Of a stretch of DNA of 64,000 nt, positions 18,686-28,777 are shown piece after piece (position 1 is the first letter of the stretch; every line of letters starts with the position of its first letter). The notes beneath the pieces are model-generated. The model was not told the origin of the DNA and did not search any database. It worked only from the letters and a program-made list of their open reading frames with translations. Position numbers and translations under genes: made by a program. Origin of the DNA: Leptospira jelokensis (lineage in GTDB: Bacteria > Spirochaetota > Leptospiria > Leptospirales > Leptospiraceae); NCBI RefSeq assembly GCF_004769635.1, contig NZ_RQGH01000039.1, forward strand, positions 91,847 through 155,846, read 5' to 3'.

Positions 18686-18958
18686 ATTCTAATGAGACAA
18701 AATCTTGACCACTCACCAACTAGCCAGTTCCATACGGTGGGTGCTGGACTTCGTTCTGAAAGTAGTTATTTTACCTTTTGAGTTGAGCGGATTGTTTGCA
18801 ATTTCTTTCCCATTTCCATTTTAGATTGAATCTCAATTGGAGTGGTAGTACTTACAGTGAACTGGGATTTCTCACAGAATGTCTTTCCTAGATTCTCTTA
18901 AAAAAATATAGATTTTCTCTGGACGAAATCGATTCTCAACTGTTATCATTCGATAGAT

Positions 18959-21900
18959 ATGATGATGACGGGAAAATATTTTTTTGGATCCAAGGGGGGT
19001 ATTTCCTTCCTTCAAAAACTTTTCCTTTCCTTATTCCTCCTCCCGATCTTTGGGTGTTCGTTTCCAAACATCAATCGGTCCTTTTTAGAGACTTTCACTA
19101 CATTTCGTTTTTTGCAGGCGAACACCCTGGCTTATACTGTGAGCTTTCGTGTTTCAGGACTTCTCGGAACTGGACTCCAAATGGAAAACAATGGCGAAGT
19201 CCTGGAAGTGACTAACGACGGCACTTATACGTTCACAAAAAAAATCAACTCAGGTGCCACTTATAATGTAACTGTCAAAACTCCACCTTCTTCCCCGATC
19301 CAAAACTGTATCGTATCCTCTGGCCAAGGGACAGTCCTCAGTGGGAACATTGAAGGCATCCAGGTGGTTTGCGGAGACGCCTTGTATCTGATCAGTGGAA
19401 CAGCCACTGGGCTTTCTGGCAATGGACTCCAGTTGCAAAATATAACTGGGTCCGGGACTGACACCATCAACGTCAATAGCGCAAGTTTTTCTTTCCCACC
19501 ACTGCCTGCCGGTGAAACTTATAACTTTAGCATCGTAAGCCAACCCACAAACCCTAGCCAAACTTGTTCCATCACCTCACCTGGTGTTACATCAGGAACC
19601 ATGACCACCACACCGATTCCTGTGACCATCAATTGTAGTACCAATTCCTACGCGGTGAATGCACAAGTGATCGGAATTTTAGGAACACTGAGTGTTGGAA
19701 ACGAACTCAAACTTACGTTAGATGGTGCAAACACGATCGACGTCACAACGGACGGAACTTTTGCATTTCCAGGAACCTACTTGAGTGGTGGGACTTTTTC
19801 TGTTTCCATTGATAACCCAGGTGGTGTGATCACAACAGGAGTGTGTACCCTAGTATCTAGTTCAGTTACTGTGGGCAATGGTACAACGACTTTCGCTGTG
19901 AATTGTTCCAATGCATTTCTAGTGGGAGGCTCCGTATCGAGCCCTGGTGGAACCACAACAAGTGTGTTAGGCGGGGCAGTGACCTTGGATTTGGTTCACA
20001 CAGGAGGAACACCTGCATTTGTCACACAATCTGTTTCGGTAAACCCTGGTGTTGGCACATTTACCTTTGGTTCCACCATTCCCGGCGGAGTGGACTATGA
20101 AATTGTAGTATCCGCCAATCCACCAAACCAAGTCTGTACGATTACCGCAGGAGCAACACATTCAGGTATCGTTTCTAATATGTCGAATGCAGTTCTCAAT
20201 TGTAGTTTGACCTTACCTAGTTTTTCACCCGTATCAGGTTCTGTATTCAATGATGACGGAACGGTTACCCTCTCTAGTTTGATCCCTGGTTCCGAATACC
20301 GCTACACATTGGGAAATGGTGCACAAGCAGACCCCACTTGTGCGACAGGAACCGTGACAACAAGTACGGTATCCCTTACAGACAATTCCCAAGCCGTCAT
20401 CAAAGCCATTCATTGTAAAGTAGGATGGGATCCCTCACAAGTGGTCACATCTTCTTATGCTCTAAAGGTTGCGACACCAACTCCTAGTTTGGCGACCGGT
20501 GCATTTTTAGATTCAGGGCAAACAGTAAGTTTTAGTACGACCACAACCGGAAGCACCTGGGTTTGCCATACGAATGCCGTTGCAGTACCTGCCGATCCCG
20601 ATTGTGGAATGGCAGCAAACACGTGCAATACGGGAGCACTTGGGAATTACGTATTTCCAACTCCAGGTGTTTCTGAGAACGTAAAAGTGAGGATGTGTAA
20701 AGTAGGTTTTGCACAAAGTGACATACTCAGTGTCAATTACCAACCCAATGTTTACACTGTGGGTGGAACCATCAGTTCACTCACAACTCCCTTTGGAGCC
20801 GGAACTTTTGTTTTACAAAATAATGGTGGTGATGATTTAACAATTGCAAGTAACGGAACCTTTACCTTTAACACGGCACTACCTACAGGAACGAACTATT
20901 CAGTCACCGTTTTCTCTGCCCCACAAAACCCTTGGCAAAATTGTAGTATAACAAGTGCAAGCGGAACAGTCACCAATGGAGCCGTTACCAATGTTGGCAT
21001 CATTTGTTCCGTAAACCTATACAATATGAGTGGAAATGTGACTAGTACTGTTAATTTGCCTACTGGTTTAACCATTACCAACGGCATCGATTCGATTAAC
21101 GTTCCCGCCGGTGCCACTTCCACTCCCATTACTTTTGCGACACCACTTGCCAGTGGGACTGGTTATGAAATCCAAATCACCCAAGAGCCACCTGGATTTG
21201 TATGTGCGGTCCAATCCGATGTGACTGGTACAATGCTTGGTGCCAATATCACGAACATTGCTGTCAATTGTGTTGCTGGTTATCGGTATGGGAATGCCAT
21301 TGGGGCACAAAAACTTGCACCAGTACAAATCCATTACTTTCAAGGTGAAATCGCAACGGCGGCAGGACAAGTCACAAGTGGAGCAAGTGATGGCCTTGCT
21401 GCCACAGCATCCTTCAATGATATCAATGGGATCACATTCGATGGAGCAAAGGGTTACATTGTCGATTCAGGAAATCATAAAATCCGTGTTTTCAATCCAA
21501 TGACCAATTCAGTTTCTTCTCTTGTGGGATCGGGATCAGCTGGTAATACGGCTGGCTCAGGTGTCAGCGGTAGTTTCAATTTACCCAAAGGCATCACAAC
21601 GGATGGAACCTATTTATATGTCACAGAAACTTTAGGAAACAGGATCAAACGTGTTCTCATTAGCACAGGTTATGCGGAAACATTTGCTGGAGACGATTCT
21701 GTCGTTTCACCTGCAAATGCTTTGGCTGATTCTTCTGATCCCCTTGCTGCTAGGTTTGCTTCTCCTGCAGGGATCGTACTCGATGATGGCAAACTCTATA
21801 TTGCTGATCGGAATAACTCTGCCATCCGTGTGTTGAAGATTAGTTCAAGGGAAGTCACAACCCTTGTGAGTGGTGGGGATATTAATTTCCCGGAAGGGAT

Positions 21901-24865
21901 CACGGTAATCGGTGATTACCTCTACACCACAAACTTAGGAACCCATAACATTACAAAAACACACAAAGTCACGGGTGCCACATCAATCCTTTGTGGAAGT
22001 TCCCTCGATGGTTACATGGATGCTTCTGGTTCATCAGCTGCTTTTAATTCACCGTATGGAATCACTTCAGATGGTATCTTTTTGTATGTAGCTGATTTTG
22101 GAAACAACCGGATAAGAAGGGTGCATAGTGAATCAGGAGAAGTGATCACAGTAGCAGGATCAGGAAACTTAGGCCTTACCAATTCGATCGGTGTCGATGC
22201 CAATATCCAATCTCCAAAGTACATCACAAATGTGGGTGACGTCATTGTGTTTGGAACTATGCACACATTGCGGTCATTAAAATCAAATAAATTCACAGCC
22301 TTCTATCCGTTAAACGGTTCCACTTCCAATTTTTTAGGAAATCAGACTATCACTGCGATTGGAAGTCCTACGTTTGGGAGTGGTAGGTTTGGAGAAACGA
22401 GCGGTGCTGCCACAACATCGATTGGAAATGCTGGTACCGCTCCCTCTCCAGGCCCTTCTGTGAATAAGGTCACTTTATCGAGTTGGTTCCTTTGGGATGG
22501 TACGAATCCTGGATCCGCAAAAGTAATCTTTTACCATGGGGATTTTACAAGTAATGGTTATGGTTTATTCATTGATGCGAGTGACCAATTGTCAGTTTAC
22601 CGCGGTGGTTTTACACCTGTCTCCACTCATACAACCATCATCCCAAACCAATGGACCCATGTTGCCCTAACCATTGATAGTAATGATGGGTACAAAGTGT
22701 ACATGAATGGGAATTTGGTTTTAAAGAGAACCATGCCTACGATCGCCATATCAGGTGATTTGACCGTAGGTGTTTCTTCCTCTGGGACTTTGTTTTTCCC
22801 AGGAAAAATAGCCGACTTACGATTCTACGAACGCGAGTTAAACGAAGCCGAAGTGAATGATTTAGCGAAAAATGCGGATAGCGCACTCGTCGGCAATTCC
22901 TATGCATCAAGGCCAATCCAGCTCATGGTGCAATATTCTTTTACGGGAGATACAACATCCACTGGTGCCATTAGCGGAAACCTGACATCATATGGATCGA
23001 ATGTTTTCACCACAGGTATCGGAAGGCAGGCGAATACAGGAAGGCGTATGCGACTTGGGGGGTATTTGCAGGACCCAACTCTCAACGCATTGCCTCTTGG
23101 AAACCATCCAAGGAGCATCTGTGTTTGGGTGAACCCAGAACGTTACCCAGTCAACATCAATGAAAATGCAGCGATTTTGTCCTATGGAAATCCAGCTTCA
23201 AATGAAGCCTTCATCCTCGGAATGTTCAAAGATGCCGGTGGCAACCAAAGACTTCGGTTTGGTGGCCTAAATGGTTCTGAAATTTATATCTTTTATACAC
23301 TCCCCCTCAATCGTTGGACTCACCTCTGTGGAACCTTTGATGGAAACAATGGTTGGTTGTATGCAGATGGAGTTGAGATTGCAAGCCAGACTATAAATGC
23401 GGTGAATACAACTCTTGGTTCTGGTTTATTCGTAGGAAGGCTCGACTCAAGTCCCTCTCAAACTTTCAATGGCAAACTCGATGAAATCAAAATTTATTCC
23501 AAGGCACTTACCGCAAAAGAAGTGAGAATCCTCTCTGCGCAAATCCCTGATGGTCTTGTGGCTCGTTTTGATTTTAATAAGGACTTCCAAGATGTGAGTG
23601 GGTTTGGCAATCCGACAAGTAATATGGGTGCCACACTCGTGGTTGATAAATATGGCCAATCCATCTCGGCCTTAAATACAAATGGTTCCACTTACTTAAA
23701 TGTCATCACGACCACATCCTCCTTACCTAAAAAATTCCAACCGCGAACCGTATGTGTCCAATACAAATCAGGTGCCATCAATCCTGGAACCATGCTGAGC
23801 ATAGGTCCAAACTCAGCCGACCGCATGATCGCGTTAGGTGCAGGGCTTACCAATTCAAAATACTTTTTTTCAGGTTATTTGAACGAAGTAGAGGAATTTT
23901 ATTATAACCAACAGAACATTTGGCATTACCTTTGTGGTGTCTATGAAGGGCCAGCTGGTGGTTATGGAGCTTCCATCTACCACAATGGTGTGAAACTCAT
24001 CACACAAGCCAAAAGCACTTGGGATGCCGATCCAAGTGTGTTCACAATTGGCATTCGCTCCGATTTGACAAGTGGATTCAATGGCCAACTGGATGAAGTC
24101 CTAGTATACAACAGAGCACTTACCATGGATGAAATCCAAGCCATCTCAGGATATGATCCAAGACAAGTGGCTTCCTGGAATTCCAATCCAGTCACAAGTT
24201 CTTTGAAACTCCACCTAAGTGCTGATAGTTTTTCCAATCTCACAAATTACTCACCAGTTACAAATTGGCAAGACCGCAGTGGGAATGGTGCTTCCTTTGT
24301 AGCAGGCAATCCTCCTTTATACCTGAGTGGTGGGATTGGTGGAAAACCAGCTGTTAACTTTGATGCTGGTAGTTCCCAGTATCTATACCGACTGAGTGCC
24401 ACGGGTATCCCTGCCAATAGTTCAACCATGTTCTTTGTTCTAACAAGAAGTATCTTAGCCAACGGACCCATCTTCGAATCCAATGGTGGTGTCACTTATT
24501 ACTTTGATTCTAATATCTTTCGGATGGGAAAAATATCGGAAGGGATCATTGGCTCTAGCTCCATTAACTTTAACCTCACTTACTTTCCCTACCTGGTAAC
24601 GTTTGAACAATTGAATGGAGTGAATTTTTCATTTTTCTCAAGTGGTTTGAACCAAACCATTTCTACAGATCCAAATAAAACCTTCACACCAAGTGATCTT
24701 TATTTAGGATCAGATGCAGGTGCGTCTAATTTCTTTTCAGGAAATATTGGAGAAGTCATTTATTATAATAACACACTCGCAATCACGGGTCGTACGATTG
24801 TCTTATGTTATCTCTCTCAAAAGTACAATCTTGACTTAACCGGAGTACCCATCTATTGCGATTAA
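18959..24865 (+). CDS. Giant multidomain surface lipoprotein (repeat, NHL and LamG-like domains)
   Basis: The 1968-residue protein has a signal peptide ending in LLPIFGC with the lipid Cys at residue 33. Residues about 58-330 and 595-770 hold repeats of a beta domain (VSGLLGTGLQ, DGTYTFTKKINSGATYNVTV), each with a paired cysteine. A less regular Ser/Thr-rich beta region lies between. Residues about 777-1110 are NHL-type propeller repeats (GITFDGAKGYIVDSGNHKIR, LYIADRNNSAIRVL). From about 1110 there are three LamG/concanavalin-like domains (WTHVALTIDSNDGYKVYMNG is the signature of the first) and a fourth, weaker one from about 1745. This plan suits an adhesin or glycan-binding protein on the outer surface. 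No enzyme motif was seen. Confidence 0.85.
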   Translation: MMMTGKYFFGSKGGISFLQKLFLSLFLLPIFGCSFPNINRSFLETFTTFRFLQANTLAYTVSFRVSGLLGTGLQMENNGEVLEVTNDGTYTFTKKINSGATYNVTVKTPPSSPIQNCIVSSGQGTVLSGNIEGIQVVCGDALYLISGTATGLSGNGLQLQNITGSGTDTINVNSASFSFPPLPAGETYNFSIVSQPTNPSQTCSITSPGVTSGTMTTTPIPVTINCSTNSYAVNAQVIGILGTLSVGNELKLTLDGANTIDVTTDGTFAFPGTYLSGGTFSVSIDNPGGVITTGVCTLVSSSVTVGNGTTTFAVNCSNAFLVGGSVSSPGGTTTSVLGGAVTLDLVHTGGTPAFVTQSVSVNPGVGTFTFGSTIPGGVDYEIVVSANPPNQVCTITAGATHSGIVSNMSNAVLNCSLTLPSFSPVSGSVFNDDGTVTLSSLIPGSEYRYTLGNGAQADPTCATGTVTTSTVSLTDNSQAVIKAIHCKVGWDPSQVVTSSYALKVATPTPSLATGAFLDSGQTVSFSTTTTGSTWVCHTNAVAVPADPDCGMAANTCNTGALGNYVFPTPGVSENVKVRMCKVGFAQSDILSVNYQPNVYTVGGTISSLTTPFGAGTFVLQNNGGDDLTIASNGTFTFNTALPTGTNYSVTVFSAPQNPWQNCSITSASGTVTNGAVTNVGIICSVNLYNMSGNVTSTVNLPTGLTITNGIDSINVPAGATSTPITFATPLASGTGYEIQITQEPPGFVCAVQSDVTGTMLGANITNIAVNCVAGYRYGNAIGAQKLAPVQIHYFQGEIATAAGQVTSGASDGLAATASFNDINGITFDGAKGYIVDSGNHKIRVFNPMTNSVSSLVGSGSAGNTAGSGVSGSFNLPKGITTDGTYLYVTETLGNRIKRVLISTGYAETFAGDDSVVSPANALADSSDPLAARFASPAGIVLDDGKLYIADRNNSAIRVLKISSREVTTLVSGGDINFPEGITVIGDYLYTTNLGTHNITKTHKVTGATSILCGSSLDGYMDASGSSAAFNSPYGITSDGIFLYVADFGNNRIRRVHSESGEVITVAGSGNLGLTNSIGVDANIQSPKYITNVGDVIVFGTMHTLRSLKSNKFTAFYPLNGSTSNFLGNQTITAIGSPTFGSGRFGETSGAATTSIGNAGTAPSPGPSVNKVTLSSWFLWDGTNPGSAKVIFYHGDFTSNGYGLFIDASDQLSVYRGGFTPVSTHTTIIPNQWTHVALTIDSNDGYKVYMNGNLVLKRTMPTIAISGDLTVGVSSSGTLFFPGKIADLRFYERELNEAEVNDLAKNADSALVGNSYASRPIQLMVQYSFTGDTTSTGAISGNLTSYGSNVFTTGIGRQANTGRRMRLGGYLQDPTLNALPLGNHPRSICVWVNPERYPVNINENAAILSYGNPASNEAFILGMFKDAGGNQRLRFGGLNGSEIYIFYTLPLNRWTHLCGTFDGNNGWLYADGVEIASQTINAVNTTLGSGLFVGRLDSSPSQTFNGKLDEIKIYSKALTAKEVRILSAQIPDGLVARFDFNKDFQDVSGFGNPTSNMGATLVVDKYGQSISALNTNGSTYLNVITTTSSLPKKFQPRTVCVQYKSGAINPGTMLSIGPNSADRMIALGAGLTNSKYFFSGYLNEVEEFYYNQQNIWHYLCGVYEGPAGGYGASIYHNGVKLITQAKSTWDADPSVFTIGIRSDLTSGFNGQLDEVLVYNRALTMDEIQAISGYDPRQVASWNSNPVTSSLKLHLSADSFSNLTNYSPVTNWQDRSGNGASFVAGNPPLYLSGGIGGKPAVNFDAGSSQYLYRLSATGIPANSSTMFFVLTRSILANGPIFESNGGVTYYFDSNIFRMGKISEGIIGSSSINFNLTYFPYLVTFEQLNGVNFSFFSSGLNQTISTDPNKTFTPSDLYLGSDAGASNFFSGNIGEVIYYNNTLAITGRTIVLCYLSQKYNLDLTGVPIYCD

Positions 24866-25299
24866 CAGTAACTAGTTTGGATCGGGTGTTTTCGGTTTCT
24901 TTCCAAACCTCTGTTAAACAATGTTTTTTTGTTTTCACCTTGTGTTTTCTCTATTTCCAATGTAATGCGGAAAATGAGTCCACAAAAAAAGAACCTCCCC
25001 CACCGAAAGCCACCACCGTTCCTTTCCCAGAAGCCATGTACATCCAAAATGGTTGTATCTCTTGCCATGGACCAGAAGGCAATGGCCGAGGCACAAGGAC
25101 TCATTTGTTAAAGGATGCAAGGATTCCGAATTTCCAAGATAAAACGACTTATGTGAATGGATCATCAAAAGAAGCCATAGCCAAAAGTATCAAAAACGGA
25201 ATTCCAGGCAGTTACATGAAAGCATATTCGCATATGCGTAAAAACGAAATTGATGCCTTAGCCGAATACATTCAAAAAATGCAGCGAAACAATCGATAA
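24856..25299 (+). CDS. Small lipoprotein cytochrome c
   Basis: The product of at most 147 residues has one class I haem site (CISCHGPEGNG) with a probable distal Met in GSYMKAYSHM, plus a signal peptide ending in FLYFQC that suggests lipid attachment. It would carry electrons in the periplasm. The frame opens at a TTG inside the last codons of the giant lipoprotein gene, a 10-base overlap. A GTG at 24886 gives a more usual signal length and may be the real start. Overlap with the surface protein gene implies shared transcription, but no functional link is known. Confidence 0.75.
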   Translation: MRLTVTSLDRVFSVSFQTSVKQCFFVFTLCFLYFQCNAENESTKKEPPPPKATTVPFPEAMYIQNGCISCHGPEGNGRGTRTHLLKDARIPNFQDKTTYVNGSSKEAIAKSIKNGIPGSYMKAYSHMRKNEIDALAEYIQKMQRNNR

Positions 25300-25370
25300 T
25301 CACAAACTAGATTCATAGATAAACATTGGTCATTTCAAAGATCTCAATCAAACATCAATCAGATGCGAGA

Positions 25371-26132
25371 CTAACGCCCGAGATTCATTAAATTGGAATA
25401 CATCTCACAGGAACTCAAAACCCCCAATTCACAGGCATCATCCAATTCCTCTAAAGCTATGGAGATCTGATCAACTTGTTTTGTTTTCAATCGAGATTGG
25501 GCACTCATTTCTAACTCTTTTGCCTTTTTCATTTGCTCACCAATAGAACTAAACTTCCATGGCAAAATTCTTTTTTCATACTTTAATGAACTTAAAAACA
25601 GCCTGATGTCCCTTTCGATTTGAGGATAAACTGATTCCAAACAAGTTACAATGATTGTGATTCCAAATGTTTCATTCGTTGTTGTGATATAATGTTGGAT
25701 GACCGTGTCTTCTTTATCCTTAAAACTGCCAACCATTCCCAAAAATTGAAATACTTCCTGTTCGGGTTCCGAGTTTAATTTTTGAAGATTGTAATACTCT
25801 TTAATGTTTGTGACTAAAATGTATTTTTTTGATTCTGCATGAAAGAGAATCGGATTTACGATTTGTTTGGTGTCCGATTCTTTGAAAAGCACCACCAAGG
25901 CCGGGATGATCTCACGCCCAAGTCCATCTTTTAAAACCTGAGTGCGGAAGTGGTCAAATTTTGTGGTCTGACCATTGGACCGTCTATTCGTTAGATACCA
26001 CAAGGAAGGTAACCGAAAAGAAAGACAATGGGTTTGCAAACATGTTTTCCAAGTTTCCTCTTCAGCTACCAAATGAGTCAAAGAAAAAGAAATATAGAAA
26101 AACGTAATGAGTGCAAACTTAGAATATTTCAT
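25371..26132 (-). CDS. Exported protein, unknown function
   Basis: The 253-residue protein has a signal peptide (KYSKFALITFFYISFSLTHL) and a soluble mature part with an even number of cysteines (TCLQTHCLSF near the front, CELGVLSSCEMYSN near the end). The last 60 residues are helical and may form a short tetratricopeptide-like tail (LEELDDACELGVLSSCEM). I do not recognise the family. Its start overlaps the end of the acetoacetyl-CoA synthetase gene by four bases, so it is translated from the same message. Confidence 0.6.
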   Translation of the reverse strand: MKYSKFALITFFYISFSLTHLVAEEETWKTCLQTHCLSFRLPSLWYLTNRRSNGQTTKFDHFRTQVLKDGLGREIIPALVVLFKESDTKQIVNPILFHAESKKYILVTNIKEYYNLQKLNSEPEQEVFQFLGMVGSFKDKEDTVIQHYITTTNETFGITIIVTCLESVYPQIERDIRLFLSSLKYEKRILPWKFSSIGEQMKKAKELEMSAQSRLKTKQVDQISIALEELDDACELGVLSSCEMYSNLMNLGR

Positions 26133-28093
26133 TCCATTAATTCTTTTCTATTTTTAAAAAAATCAAGTGCATTTGGATTGGCGAGGGCATTTTTATTTTT
26201 TACCTCTAAACCAGCTACGGTTTGTTTTACGGCGATTTCTACTTTTTTTCCGTTCACTGTATATGGAATTTCCGGCACTGAAAGTACAATCGATGGCACA
26301 TGCCGTGGAGATGTTTCTTTTTTGATTTGTTCTTTGATTTTTTTGATTAACACTTCATCCAAACTGATCCCGTCGGCTAATACCACAAAAAGAACGACTC
26401 GTACATCATCTTTATACTCTTGCCCGATGATGACGGAGTCTTTGATTTCAGGAATTTTGGCTACAACAGAATAAATGTCGGCCGTTCCAATCCGAACACC
26501 ACCAGGATTCAATGTGGCATCTGACCTTCCATAAATGATCACACCATTTTCATTTGTTATGGAAGCAAAATCACCATGGCACCAAATATTATCATAGGTT
26601 TCAAAATAGGCAGATTTGTATTTAGAACCAGTTTCATCATTCCAAAAAAATAACGGCATCGAAGGAAATGGAGTGGGACAAACCAATTCTCCTTTTTCAC
26701 CAACCACTGATTTACCCATGTCGTCAAATACTTGGACATCCATTCCAAGTCCCTTACATTGGATTTGACCAGCAAACACCGGTAAGCCTGGATTTCCTAA
26801 AGCAAAACATCCATTTAGGTCGGTACCACCCGAAATGGAAGATAGTTGTACATCTTCTTTGATGTTTTGATAAACATATTCAAATCCAGAAACTGGCAAT
26901 GGAGATCCCGTAGAAAGGATGACTTTTAGATCGGGAAGTGGGTATTTTTCTTTGATCGAAATTTTTTCTTCTTCTAAGACAGATAAGTATTTGGCACTTG
27001 TTCCAAATACTTGTATGGATTCCCTTTCCACCATTTCCCAAAGAGTCTCATGGCTCGGATAAAATGGATTCCCATCAAATTGGTATAAGGTGGCTCCTAA
27101 AGCCAAAACGGATTGTGACCAGTTCCACATCATCCAACCACAGGTTGTATAATAAAAGAGTTTTTCCCCTTTTGAAAGATTGCAATGTAACGATAACTCT
27201 TTTGTGTGATTGAGTAATACCCCACCCCCTTGTACAATGCATTTAGGCAATCCCGTTGTCCCAGATGAAAACATGATGTAAACAGGATCTGAAAAAGAAA
27301 TGGATGTGTAGGATATTTCCTCACCTTCTCTTACAACAGGCAAAGATTGGTAACGAAATGGAAATTTGATCGTTCCAAACTCTGTTATCGTTTGGGTAAA
27401 ATCATACAAAATCGTTTCTTTGAATTGAGAGTTTTCACTTGAGGCCAGAGCCAATGTCACTTCTTCTAATTTATCGATGATCGAGATTTTTTTCCCTTTA
27501 AAATAATAAGCATCCACTGAAATCAAAACTTTTGGATACACTTGTTCAAACCGATCTAAGATCCCCTTAACACCAAAATCTGGTGAGGCACTTGCCCAAA
27601 TGGCTCCAAGTGATGTGGTTGCTAACATTCCTATGGTGGAAATAGGAGCATTGGGGACCAAACCTACCACTCTGTCTCCTTTCGTCACGCCTAACGAAAG
27701 CAGGTGGTTTCGTAATTTGATCACCTCTCTTTTCAGTTCTCGGTATGTATACCTCTCAATCTTACCATCTTCTCCATAAAAGACAATGGCTTCCTGCTCT
27801 GGATTTCCCTTCTCTAATAGATTTTCTGCGAAGTTATAAAGGGCACCGGGAAACCATTTCGTTTTCGAAAACTGAGGATTGCTTTCCAAGGTTTTTGTAG
27901 GATTTTGGTGTAATAGGAAACCAGAATACGTTAACCATTCCATCCAAAACGTTTCAAACTCGGAAACAGAAACAGAATGGAAAGAAGTGTAATCAGAAAA
28001 CGTTTTCCCAATTTTTGTTTCCAAATGGGTTTGGAATCGGCTGAGATTTGTAGGTTGTTTTGATGGAGTCCAAAGGGGATTTTGTTTCGCCAT
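26129..28093 (-). CDS. Acetoacetyl-CoA synthetase
   Basis: This ATP-dependent ligase activates acetoacetate to acetoacetyl-CoA, returning ketone bodies or degraded polyhydroxybutyrate to central metabolism. The 654-residue protein is of the ANL superfamily. The AMP-binding motif is YIMFSSGTTGLPKCIVQGG. The core includes SISGGTDLNGCF and IYGRSDATLNPGGVRIGTAD, and the C-terminal lysine loop is YTVNGKKVE. The N-terminal part (LWTPSKQ, TFWMEWLTYSG) and the GGTD motif favour acetoacetyl-CoA over acetyl-CoA as product. It suits an organism living on fatty acids. Confidence 0.9.
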   Translation of the reverse strand: MAKQNPLWTPSKQPTNLSRFQTHLETKIGKTFSDYTSFHSVSVSEFETFWMEWLTYSGFLLHQNPTKTLESNPQFSKTKWFPGALYNFAENLLEKGNPEQEAIVFYGEDGKIERYTYRELKREVIKLRNHLLSLGVTKGDRVVGLVPNAPISTIGMLATTSLGAIWASASPDFGVKGILDRFEQVYPKVLISVDAYYFKGKKISIIDKLEEVTLALASSENSQFKETILYDFTQTITEFGTIKFPFRYQSLPVVREGEEISYTSISFSDPVYIMFSSGTTGLPKCIVQGGGVLLNHTKELSLHCNLSKGEKLFYYTTCGWMMWNWSQSVLALGATLYQFDGNPFYPSHETLWEMVERESIQVFGTSAKYLSVLEEEKISIKEKYPLPDLKVILSTGSPLPVSGFEYVYQNIKEDVQLSSISGGTDLNGCFALGNPGLPVFAGQIQCKGLGMDVQVFDDMGKSVVGEKGELVCPTPFPSMPLFFWNDETGSKYKSAYFETYDNIWCHGDFASITNENGVIIYGRSDATLNPGGVRIGTADIYSVVAKIPEIKDSVIIGQEYKDDVRVVLFVVLADGISLDEVLIKKIKEQIKKETSPRHVPSIVLSVPEIPYTVNGKKVEIAVKQTVAGLEVKNKNALANPNALDFFKNRKELME

Positions 28094-28334
28094 GAGAACT
28101 GATCTTCATTCCTTCAAATTCCAAGGCAAGAAAGTTACCATCCTCCTACAAACTAACGAAACACAAAACAAATCCAAAGATACTGAGTCTCAACCATTCA
28201 ATCCGAAGTGACATCAAGTCAGATGTGCAAAAGCAAACGGACTGTTCGTTAAAGGAGGATCCATAGATTATAAACGAGGTATCCTGATTATTGATTGCAA
28301 ATGGCAAAGGCAACCACATAGTTTCCATTAGGAT

Positions 28335-28730
28335 ATGAATGCAAAAGGGAAACAAAATCAATTTGTAAAACAATTCTTGTTGTATTCCTTTGTCCTTGTA
28401 TTCGCATCCCATTTTATCTACCAACGTTTGGTGGACAATGAAATCAATTGTGGTGCAATTGGTGCTCCTGAAAGTGGATGCCCGTATTCTTTTTTAGACC
28501 ATACGTTCGGTTTGGATACAGACCATGATTTAGGAGAGGAAGGCGAACATTCTGAACATGTTTGTATCTCATGCCCTTGTAATCTGATTGTTTCCATCAC
28601 TTGGGATTTATACCTATCTCACGTGCTCATCCAACTTCATAAATTTTATTATGAAGCAAACGAAATTCAAATTCCAAAGCAATTAGGCATCAAATTTCAC
28701 TTTAGACCACCCAAAGCCATTCTCTCTTAG
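28335..28730 (+). CDS. Small His/Cys-rich membrane protein leading a metal efflux operon
   Basis: The 131-residue protein has a hydrophobic N-terminal helix (FLLYSFVLVFASHFIYQR) and a second near residues 85-100. Between them lies a candidate metal site with clustered acid, His and Cys residues (DTDHDLGEEGEHSEHVCISC followed by PC). It stands 47 bases upstream of the TolC-like gene and has an AGGA ribosome site. I do not recognise a family. By position and composition it may sense, hold or deliver the metal that the pump exports. That role is inference. Confidence 0.65.
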   Translation: MNAKGKQNQFVKQFLLYSFVLVFASHFIYQRLVDNEINCGAIGAPESGCPYSFLDHTFGLDTDHDLGEEGEHSEHVCISCPCNLIVSITWDLYLSHVLIQLHKFYYEANEIQIPKQLGIKFHFRPPKAILS

Positions 28731-28777
28731 TTTATCCGCACAGTTTTATTTTTGCGATTCACTCATGGGAGGGTTCC

